From: Candidatus Heimdallarchaeota archaeon LC_2 | GTDB lineage: Archaea; Asgardarchaeota; Heimdallarchaeia; Heimdallarchaeales; Kariarchaeaceae | Direction of reading: 5' to 3' | Length of the DNA: 43,751 nucleotides | NCBI GenBank assembly: GCA_001940725.1 | Contig: MDVR01000053.1 | Span: 1-43,751, forward strand | In this document: positions 25,195 through 32,744 of the stretch, in pieces | Layout of the letters: every line of letters begins with the position of its first letter | Position numbering within the stretch: the first letter of the stretch is position 1 | Position numbers and translations under genes: made by a program | The notes under the pieces: generated by a model | Databases searched by the model: none | Told to the model about the DNA's origin: nothing | Seen by the model: only the letters and a program-made list of their open reading frames with translations

Positions 25195-26490
25195 TTGATT
25201 TTAGAAAATTCTACTAAAACAGATGCACCCAGCAATTTTTTTAAGAAAAAGATCACTCAATCTTTCTCAGAAACAAAATATATTCTGTTAATAATCGCTC
25301 TTTTACATCTATTAGGCTTACTGCTCTGTATGATTGATTTCTACTATTTAAAATGGTATATTGTTAATTATAATGAGGGTCTAATTCCAGATCAACAAAT
25401 GTTTCAAACAAGGGGGAATAGTGTTCTAAGCGGAAATTTACCTTATGAAGGCTTGGCTTCATGGGAATCCTTAGCTCCACCATTAAGTATGTATGCTTTA
25501 GCAGTCCCATTAATCTTTGAAGATATCATTCCAATCCCTCTTGCTTTTACCTACCGAATTTATTTTTCAATTTTCAACCTGCTTACATGCTGGTTAATGA
25601 TTAAAATTGGCGAAAAATCTTTCCCTCAGAAAAAAATATTTTTAGCAACGATTTTGTATGGTATGGGGCCGTACATGGTGATGCAAGCGGCATTAGCAGG
25701 TTCGGATGAATGTATGGGGGCTTTTCTCATGATGCTTGTAATTTATTTAATTGTTTATAATAAGCCTCTGTTGACAGTTATTTTCATTGGTTTAGGAACA
25801 TCGATTAAATATTATCCAAGTCTCTTAATTCCTTACTTTTTAGCCACTCGCAAAACATTAAGGTCACAAATGAAATATGGTCTGCTAAGCTCTTTATCTG
25901 TTATATTTTTCTTTGTACCTTTTTATTTTGTAAATCCAGAAAATTTCATGTTGCAATTCAATAATAGGATAGAAGATGTACCATGGAATTCTCCAGGGAA
26001 TTCAGGTATAATTATGTTGATTGTTAAATTACAAATCATAGATTTATTTAACTTTGAAACTTATTACAGAATAGTTTGGATATCGAGTTTAGGAATATTA
26101 AGCGCATTTCAGATAATCAAGAAAAAATCCTCAATTGAAGATGCAGCAATAGTACCTACTGTATTTTTTATTTTATATCCAAAATTTTTCTTTTCATATT
26201 TTGCAATTATATTACCTTTCTATTGTTTTGGATTTGTATCTAGAAGGTATCCATGGATACTTTGGAGTTTAATGCACGTCGGTCTTTTATTTGCAGGTAT
26301 GATGAATGATCGAGTACTCGGTTATAGTTCAGTTTACAGACAAGAAGAGGGTAAAGTCCCACTCCTCTTATCCTTAGGGATCACATTATTTTATTCCATA
26401 TGGATATTTATCTGGTTACTAATTGTACTTAAACGAGATCTAGTTTGGGAAAATAATCAACTAAAATTCCCATTGCTTAAGTCAATCTAA
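25195..26490 (+). CDS. polytopic GT-C-type glycosyltransferase
   Basis: 431 residues with about ten membrane helices. The first large loop (RGNSVLSGNLPYEGLASWES followed by LAPPLSMYALAVPL) matches the loop after helix 1 in GT-C/DUF2029-type mannosyltransferases, where acidic or aromatic residues near 'PY...PP' bind the lipid-linked sugar. A later GTSIKYYPSLLIPYFL is also typical of this superfamily. It would move a sugar from a polyprenyl donor to a lipid or glycan on the outer face of the membrane. The TTG start is not strongly supported. Its stop overlaps that of the convergent metallo-hydrolase gene. Confidence 0.72.
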   Translation: MILENSTKTDAPSNFFKKKITQSFSETKYILLIIALLHLLGLLLCMIDFYYLKWYIVNYNEGLIPDQQMFQTRGNSVLSGNLPYEGLASWESLAPPLSMYALAVPLIFEDIIPIPLAFTYRIYFSIFNLLTCWLMIKIGEKSFPQKKIFLATILYGMGPYMVMQAALAGSDECMGAFLMMLVIYLIVYNKPLLTVIFIGLGTSIKYYPSLLIPYFLATRKTLRSQMKYGLLSSLSVIFFFVPFYFVNPENFMLQFNNRIEDVPWNSPGNSGIIMLIVKLQIIDLFNFETYYRIVWISSLGILSAFQIIKKKSSIEDAAIVPTVFFILYPKFFFSYFAIILPFYCFGFVSRRYPWILWSLMHVGLLFAGMMNDRVLGYSSVYRQEEGKVPLLLSLGITLFYSIWIFIWLLIVLKRDLVWENNQLKFPLLKSI

Positions 26491-27218
26491 ATATCAATCT
26501 CCAAGCCGTCGAATGCTATGTAGAAAGGTGGAAGGATTTCATTTGATCTTTCAATGACATCAGCACCGAGATGTGACAGATATATTCTCTTGCTATCATC
26601 AATATCTAAATTTTGAAGTTCTTTAAATGTAATATGATCTGGAATATGGAGTTCATATGAAGAGGTTTCAGTTATAAGGATGTCACATTCTAGCAATCTG
26701 TTGAAATACTCAAGTTCTAATGTGGTATCTCCCGTGTATCCAATCTGTTTGTTATCTAGTGAGATTATCTGCATTCTCGCATTACCACTATGTTTAGCTG
26801 GTAGTGTTTCTACTTTTCCACCAGGAATGTTAAATTTCATATCTGGACCATATTCATGAAATATAAATAATTCATTTACATGTGCAAGTACATCTTCATT
26901 GTAAATAATTTTACACACATCATGAATTAAATTTTTTAACCCGATTGGTCCAAATATTGGAATTTTATAATTTCGCTTTATGACATAAAGATCTTCAAGA
27001 ACTAATTGAGGCAATCCCATGAAATGATCTGGATGGTTATGAGAAATTAAAATAGCATCAATATTTGGGAATTTATCAAATTTCGATCGAATAGCTGAAA
27101 ATAATGAATATCCCGCATCAAGAAGAATAATTTTCGACCCTTGTATTAGATAACATGAAGTATGTCTTCCTTTATGTCCAAATGCATTGGATGTACCTAA
27201 AAAAGTGATTCTTACCAT
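26487..27218 (-). CDS. metallo-beta-lactamase-fold hydrolase, RNase Z/PhnP-like
   Basis: 243 residues. The signature HNHPDH is present, preceded by LLDAGYS (strand before the motif) and followed by PAKHSG, GDTTLE and YLSHLGAD, the remaining metal ligands of the fold. The length and the GDT motif suit PhnP- or RNase Z-like phosphodiesterases. The exosite arm of tRNase Z is not evident, so a small-molecule cyclic phosphodiesterase is at least as likely. It is followed on the same strand by the membrane protein gene at 27243, which lies upstream and may be co-transcribed. Confidence 0.82.
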   Translation of the reverse strand: MVRITFLGTSNAFGHKGRHTSCYLIQGSKIILLDAGYSLFSAIRSKFDKFPNIDAILISHNHPDHFMGLPQLVLEDLYVIKRNYKIPIFGPIGLKNLIHDVCKIIYNEDVLAHVNELFIFHEYGPDMKFNIPGGKVETLPAKHSGNARMQIISLDNKQIGYTGDTTLELEYFNRLLECDILITETSSYELHIPDHITFKELQNLDIDDSKRIYLSHLGADVIERSNEILPPFYIAFDGLEIDI

Positions 27219-27242
27219 TCAATGAACTCTCCAATTCCAAAT

Positions 27243-27917
27243 TTATTCTGATTCAATAATTTTCCTAGTTTTCATTGTTAGATAAAACATTATTATCTGT
27301 ATCAGAAAGAAGAAACCTAACCTACTATACCGATCCTCAAATCCAAGATCATTCCCAAATGCTCCAAAAAATGCAATCTCAACAAAAAATTTTACAAATG
27401 CGGCAAACATTACGTATTTTGTATTTTCTGAACTCCGGATCAAAATTGTAGTTAATCCTGCATTGGAAATCATTACAAAAAATAAAAGAAGAGAGATTGA
27501 AGGCAAATATTGGTCCATATCTGAGTCAAAGAAAAAGATGAATCTACCTAAAAATTCAGCGACACCCCATCCTGCACCAAAGACAATTGTATATTTTATA
27601 CTTTTTTCCGGAAAAATAGGGCTTTTATAAAACTCGAATCTTACAACTTCAGAGACAATACTCAAAAATATTAACATAAAAAATAACAAAGTTTTATTTT
27701 CTGCGATTGTCTGCATATAACTCTCTTCAGAACTCTCAGTAAAAATGTAATAATATGGAATAAAAGCAAGAATGGAATAAACACTCCAACCAATACCTCC
27801 AATTATAAATGAACTATACAATTTAGAAATATTAAAAGTCCCATTTTTAATTAAAATCCCAAAAGGGACAAAAATTAGTATTGGAATTAATGTTGACAAA
27901 AAAAGGGACACTGCCAT
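27243..27917 (-). CDS. polytopic membrane protein, unknown (possibly YhfC-like)
   Basis: 224 residues with six or seven hydrophobic helices. The stretch FGAGWGVAEFLGRF resembles the G-x-G-x-x-E segment of YhfC-type putative intramembrane proteases, but catalytic histidines are not obvious. The start MAVSLFLSTLIPILIFVPFG is typical of a first helix. The ATG is followed 24 bases after its stop by the metallo-hydrolase, so the two are probably one transcript. Function unassigned. Confidence 0.6.
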   Translation of the reverse strand: MAVSLFLSTLIPILIFVPFGILIKNGTFNISKLYSSFIIGGIGWSVYSILAFIPYYYIFTESSEESYMQTIAENKTLLFFMLIFLSIVSEVVRFEFYKSPIFPEKSIKYTIVFGAGWGVAEFLGRFIFFFDSDMDQYLPSISLLLFFVMISNAGLTTILIRSSENTKYVMFAAFVKFFVEIAFFGAFGNDLGFEDRYSRLGFFFLIQIIMFYLTMKTRKIIESE

Positions 27918-27994
27918 GAATTGCCTTCCTTAACCCAGATTATAATCATATTTGAAATGATGCAGATTATTTGTGCTTTTAAATTGTAGATTCC

Positions 27995-29530
27995 TTAAAT
28001 TATGTAAATTTGTAATTCAGAAAAAAGTAAATCGTTTAGATTCTGATCAACCACGACCATTGATATGGTTTTATCCTTACTTTCTTCAAGAATAGATTTA
28101 GCTTTATTTGTAATTTCATCTAGAATTTTATTCTCCAGGGAAAAAATTGAAATAAAATTCGATACCATTAACTCAATAGTTTCCATTGGGGATAAGAATT
28201 CACTAATCAACAAATTATAATTTGATTTTATTACTCTCTTAAATGTGTCATTTGATAATTCAGTACTGTCTATTCTTTTGATTCGTTGTAATTGAGCTTC
28301 AAAGTTAGCCCACATGTCACTTTTTGTTATTTGTTCAAATTTACTTGGTTCAGCTACAATTTCACTAACAGCAATTTCATTTTTTATTTGTATGAACATT
28401 GCAGGTAAGAATTCTTCAATAACCTCTACAATTTGTTTATCTCTATTCTCTAGTTCTAAGTATTTCTCAGATCTCATCTCCAATTTGGCATTTAGTAATT
28501 CTGTGTATTTACTACCAATTTGATCATTTATATCAATTTCAATAAAAAATTTTGACAGTAAATATTGAACTGCAGTGATTGGATCAGAGTGAGGAAGGTC
28601 ATAAAGAACAAATAATAAATTATCGGAGAAATATTCCACAGATTCTTCATCTGATAAATCCAGACCATACCAACCAATTTTTTCTGAAATTAAATATTGC
28701 AAAGTTTCTTCTTTATGAGTTTCTTCAGTTTTAATACTTTCAATCTGTATTATTTCTTTTTGTAATATTGATAAGGCAACAAACAAATTAAGCACTTCTC
28801 TTGAATATTTCTCTTTGTTCAATTGGTTTTTTAGATCTTCAAATACTGATTTTGCTTTTAATGCCCAATTGGAATTAGTCTCAATACCATTCACTCTTGA
28901 AAGAACTGACATCTTGGAAGCCATTAAACGAATAGAACCAGAGTAAATATCTTTTCCTCTATCAATATGTACACTATAGATTGCTGAAATACATCGGATT
29001 GTAGAATCGATGTCCTTTGAAAATTCATGTTCAGATACCCAATATTTACCGTACGTTGATATCCAATGCCTAGATATCTGATCAATTTCAATTAAATAAT
29101 AAGCACAATCGTCATCTATTCCTTTACCTGTTTTAAAAATGATTTCTTCTAAAGTCAATAGCCTAGAAAAATGTGATTTCAATAATTTAAAGAGATTAAC
29201 CCTTAGAAGGACAATCCAGGAACCTTCTTCTAATGCAAATCTGATTTGATAAGTAGGAACATCAGGAATTTCCATCTGATTTTCTTTTTTTCTAATTATT
29301 TCTTCGTTAAAGTCGGATACTACAAGATCGATTGGAATATTCCAATATTCAGATAAAATTTTGCTGACCTTTCTTACATTTATGTCCATCTCTGAATATC
29401 TTAATTCGAAATCCGTGGTCTCTGTTTCTGTATATCGATCAAAAATAGCAGTCAATTCGTCAAAAATTGATTGATATTGATTTTCAAGCTTCAATTCAAG
29501 TCTTTCATTGCTTTCTGGATCGAAACTCAT
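27995..29530 (-). CDS. large acidic alpha-helical protein, unknown
   Basis: 511 residues with no membrane segment, cysteine cluster or recognisable motif. The sequence is rich in Glu, Ile, Leu and Lys with long amphipathic helices (VIEEFLPAMFIQIKNEIAVS), suggesting a helical repeat or coiled-coil scaffold. It is divergently oriented to the longin-like gene at 29705 with a 174-bp gap, which would hold both promoters. Shared control with that gene is possible. No function can be assigned. Confidence 0.6.
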   Translation of the reverse strand: MSFDPESNERLELKLENQYQSIFDELTAIFDRYTETETTDFELRYSEMDINVRKVSKILSEYWNIPIDLVVSDFNEEIIRKKENQMEIPDVPTYQIRFALEEGSWIVLLRVNLFKLLKSHFSRLLTLEEIIFKTGKGIDDDCAYYLIEIDQISRHWISTYGKYWVSEHEFSKDIDSTIRCISAIYSVHIDRGKDIYSGSIRLMASKMSVLSRVNGIETNSNWALKAKSVFEDLKNQLNKEKYSREVLNLFVALSILQKEIIQIESIKTEETHKEETLQYLISEKIGWYGLDLSDEESVEYFSDNLLFVLYDLPHSDPITAVQYLLSKFFIEIDINDQIGSKYTELLNAKLEMRSEKYLELENRDKQIVEVIEEFLPAMFIQIKNEIAVSEIVAEPSKFEQITKSDMWANFEAQLQRIKRIDSTELSNDTFKRVIKSNYNLLISEFLSPMETIELMVSNFISIFSLENKILDEITNKAKSILEESKDKTISMVVVDQNLNDLLFSELQIYII

Positions 29531-29704
29531 CTCTTATCTTTTAATGCGAATATGTAATTAAAAGACGTAGTTTTAACTTATTTAGAATTTGTAATAATTT
29601 GTCTAGAATGATTAAGAAGTTCTCAAAATAGCAGGATTTTATCTTTAATCATAAAAGATTTTATTATTCATAGTTAATAGATAAAATTAGGAAAAACTAA
29701 AACC

Positions 29705-30862
29705 ATGAGTGAAGAAGACGAGTGGATTAAATCTCTAAAGATCCCTGGAATGGCATTACCGGCGTTAAGAGATTTGAGAATTCAATTTTTGGCTTTAATC
29801 GAATTTGATATTTTATTAGGTCCAGTTGTCTATATCAATGAATTACGAAGTGGTTCTAGTTATATTAAAAAATTGAGACGTTATGAAACATTATCTGAGG
29901 TGTATGCAGGGTTAGCCCGATCACCCCAACATACTGTTTCAACTTTAGAAGAAGATATTTCAGTTTTCAGAAGATTTGATGACAAAGAAGTTGATCTCGT
30001 TACTGTATTTTTGATTTCATGTTTACCAAATAGTGATTTAGAGCCTGTAAAAGAACTCGGCCAAAAAGCCCTACATAATTCAAAAGGTAATTTCGAAACA
30101 ATAGGGAGAGAACTCTCTAAGACTTTACGAGAAAAACTAACGGTAGAAAAGAAAATTAGTCGAGCAGACAAACAATCATTTTTCCTTTACATTGACGAAA
30201 ATCGAATACAGAAAGAATTTGAATTTAACAATATCAAAGGAATAGCAATATTTGATTTAGAATCAAAAAATGTTGATATTAGAAATTTAGCAAGGTGGAT
30301 TAATGGTAAGGAGATTATTCCAAAAGATTTCATAAAGTTTTTTGATAATCAAATAGGAAGTGTTTCTGAAAATGCTTCAACTTCTCTCCTTTATCAGGAT
30401 ATTCCTTTTTTAGCAACTAAAGTGAGAAACAAAGATATTTACATTATATTACACATAAATGAAAACGAAATTGGTAGTTTGCTTGAAACGAAAGATTGGT
30501 TAAATCCATTTGGTGAAGTGCTTGGAAATGAATTGAAACAAGCTTCTACGTCAGAAATTAAATTAGCTTTGTCCCTTTTTGATGAAGCAAAAGAAAGAAA
30601 TACACCTCATGAATATTTGATGACCTATGCGACCATGCTTTTGCGTCATGAAAAGATAAAACCAAATGTGGGAGATGGGTTTAATAATGAATTTCAACCT
30701 CCTGATTTTATTAGCATGGATCAATGGGTGAAGATATTTCAATTGAATGGAGAAAAGACGATTGCTCAAATATTAAAACATTGGAAAATTGACCCGATTG
30801 CCCTTGTTACTATACTTGAATGGGGAAGAGCAAGAAATTTAATTGTGTTCTATCAAGATTAA
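29705..30862 (+). CDS. longin-like protein with C-terminal winged helix
   Basis: 385 residues. The N-terminal FLALIEFDILLGPVVYINEL resembles the first strand pair of longin domains in Npr2/FLCN-type proteins, where a 'F-hydrophobic-GP' turn is characteristic. A helical and a second alpha/beta part follow (ISRADKQSFFLYIDENRIQ). The last ~55 residues (QLNGEKTIAQILKHWK, then TILEWGRARNLIVFYQ) look like a winged helix. In eukaryotes, longin plus winged helix is the Npr2 layout acting on small GTPases; the similarity is suggestive only. ATG at 29705. The next gene (30920) is in the same orientation 57 bp downstream. Confidence 0.55.
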   Translation: MSEEDEWIKSLKIPGMALPALRDLRIQFLALIEFDILLGPVVYINELRSGSSYIKKLRRYETLSEVYAGLARSPQHTVSTLEEDISVFRRFDDKEVDLVTVFLISCLPNSDLEPVKELGQKALHNSKGNFETIGRELSKTLREKLTVEKKISRADKQSFFLYIDENRIQKEFEFNNIKGIAIFDLESKNVDIRNLARWINGKEIIPKDFIKFFDNQIGSVSENASTSLLYQDIPFLATKVRNKDIYIILHINENEIGSLLETKDWLNPFGEVLGNELKQASTSEIKLALSLFDEAKERNTPHEYLMTYATMLLRHEKIKPNVGDGFNNEFQPPDFISMDQWVKIFQLNGEKTIAQILKHWKIDPIALVTILEWGRARNLIVFYQD

Positions 30863-30919
30863 TTGAAAACATTTTAGTTTATTAATTATAAGTACTGTAT
30901 GAAGAGATGAGGTATTTTA

Positions 30920-31897
30920 TTGGAAACTGAGCATCTAACTGAATGGCAATTTTCACGATCTGTAGCAGGAAAAATATATTTTGAATGGATCAAGAAAAAT
31001 GGTTTAGTTGAACTTTTATTGAGGCCTGAAACCATTCCAAGTATATTTTATCAGAAAAAATGGCCATCTGAAAATCAAGATATAATTGAGGATATATTAT
31101 TATATTTAACATCAATGTCCTTGGTAATCGATGCTGGTGGTACCTATGCAATGGATGAAAACTACCAAATTAATGCAAATAAGTTAACTAAGCAAGTGGG
31201 AAATTTAGAAAAAAAACATCCATCTTATCATTTTATTAAATACGGGTTAAGTATTCTGGATAATCGCTTGGAAGGTGATTCAGGACAATGGGATATAATT
31301 AAATATAATTTCTTGTTTGAACAAGGTTTAACACAGAAAGCGTTTTCTGAATTTGGAACTGTAAAACAACACCTTAAAATAATTGATAGAAAGTATGTCC
31401 CCTCGGAAAAGCTTCATACCTTAATATTCGGGAATTTTATTTCTAATTCAATAAATATCCTATTAGAAGGAAATGAACAAATACCAGAATTCGATATAAT
31501 TACCCATGATCTTGTACATAAAAATCGTGCAATTACATTTTGTGAACTTAAATCCATTACATCAAGACTCTCAGATAGAATTTTATCTTTGGATGAATTA
31601 AAAGAAATTAAAAAATATGATTTAATATTATTCCCAAACACATTGGGATTTTACAAAAATATCAAAGAACAATTAACTTTTCTAAAATCAATATCAACAG
31701 AAGATATCCATTTATTTCTATATGCACCTACAGATGCGAAATTTGGTGTAGGGATTGAACCATTATTTCACCTTCATCCCGATTACAAAGGTATTCCAAA
31801 ATCAAGTGATTTCCTAGCTCAAGCAAAAGCTGTTGGTTGGTCTTCATCAATTAGAATTGGTTTTAATGAAGAAATTTTACTACTAACAATGGGATGA
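30920..31897 (+). CDS. wHTH plus Rossmann-like protein, methyltransferase-related
   Basis: 325 residues from a TTG start. The N-terminal ~100 residues are helical like the dimerisation/winged-helix part of O-methyltransferases. The C-terminal half has Rossmann-like strands (FDIITHDLVHKN, KKYDLILFPNTLGFY, IHLFLYAPT), but the glycine-rich SAM loop is not visible. It may be a degenerate methyltransferase or a regulator of that fold. The stop codon overlaps an ATG (ATGA at 31894-31897) leading to the CPBP-like gene, which indicates translational coupling. Confidence 0.5.
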   Translation: METEHLTEWQFSRSVAGKIYFEWIKKNGLVELLLRPETIPSIFYQKKWPSENQDIIEDILLYLTSMSLVIDAGGTYAMDENYQINANKLTKQVGNLEKKHPSYHFIKYGLSILDNRLEGDSGQWDIIKYNFLFEQGLTQKAFSEFGTVKQHLKIIDRKYVPSEKLHTLIFGNFISNSINILLEGNEQIPEFDIITHDLVHKNRAITFCELKSITSRLSDRILSLDELKEIKKYDLILFPNTLGFYKNIKEQLTFLKSISTEDIHLFLYAPTDAKFGVGIEPLFHLHPDYKGIPKSSDFLAQAKAVGWSSSIRIGFNEEILLLTMG

Positions 31898-32650
31898 TTT
31901 ACTATTTCAAATCATCAAGTAAAAAACCAAAAATTAGAATATAATATTAATTCCGGTGATATCAATCAGTGGAAACGTGAATTTGCATTTATTATTATAA
32001 TTACAGCAATACTATCTGGAATTGCTTATAGTCTTCAAGATTACTATTTTGAGAATATTTTTGAGGGGTCACGTCAACAAACAAGATTATACTATAATAT
32101 CATTCGATCAATAAGGATGTTTAGCCTATATGTCATTCCATCTATCTGGTTTGTTTATAGATGGAATGGAAATATCAAATCTTTGGGTATCCTACCACCT
32201 AAGCGTTATTTAGTGATTAATACCATCCTAGGATTATTTCTCTATAGTATTGCGGCTTTCGTATTTGTAAGAAATGAAATTTTCTTTTCAAGTTGGTATT
32301 CTTCTGATTGGACGGAAATATGGAAAAATTTTGCTTTAGTGGCAATAATGGCGTCCATAACAGATTTTTGGACAAGGGGATTTATTTTATTTGAATTATC
32401 TAGAAGAACAAATGATGCTAATGCAATATTTTGGCAAAATGTTACTTGGTTTGTTATACACATATACGAAATTGAATTACTTATCCCTTATATTGGCATA
32501 GTTAATTCTATCTTGTTAACACTAATTCTTGGGATTGGTGGTGACATTGTCGCATTAAAAACAAAAAGCATTTTTGGGTTAATGCTAGGGCACATATTTC
32601 TAAATTTATCAATTCTTCTTGCCGCAAAAGATGTAATGATACTATTTTGA
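31894..32650 (+). CDS. CPBP-family (CAAX-protease-like) membrane protein, degenerate and frame-broken at start
   Basis: A Met at 32117 would give 177 residues, but the same frame is open and clearly coding back to 31898, with another membrane helix (EFAFIIIITAILSGIAYSL). No ATG/GTG/TTG lies in that stretch. The ATG at 31894, overlapping the previous stop, is one frame off; removing one A of the run 31921-31926 joins it. The CPBP motifs are partly kept: TDFWTRG where E-E-x-x-x-R is expected, FVIH for motif 2 and HIFLN for motif 3. The two catalytic glutamates are Thr and Asp, so activity is doubtful. Full length would be ~251 residues with six or more helices. Confidence 0.7.
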
Positions 32651-32744
32651 CCTTATTGAAAATTACATCACAGGATGTATCATCATTCTTATTTAACCCG
32701 AAAGCTTATTCAAATTAGAAGCAAAAATTTAGGGGAAGCTTTAA

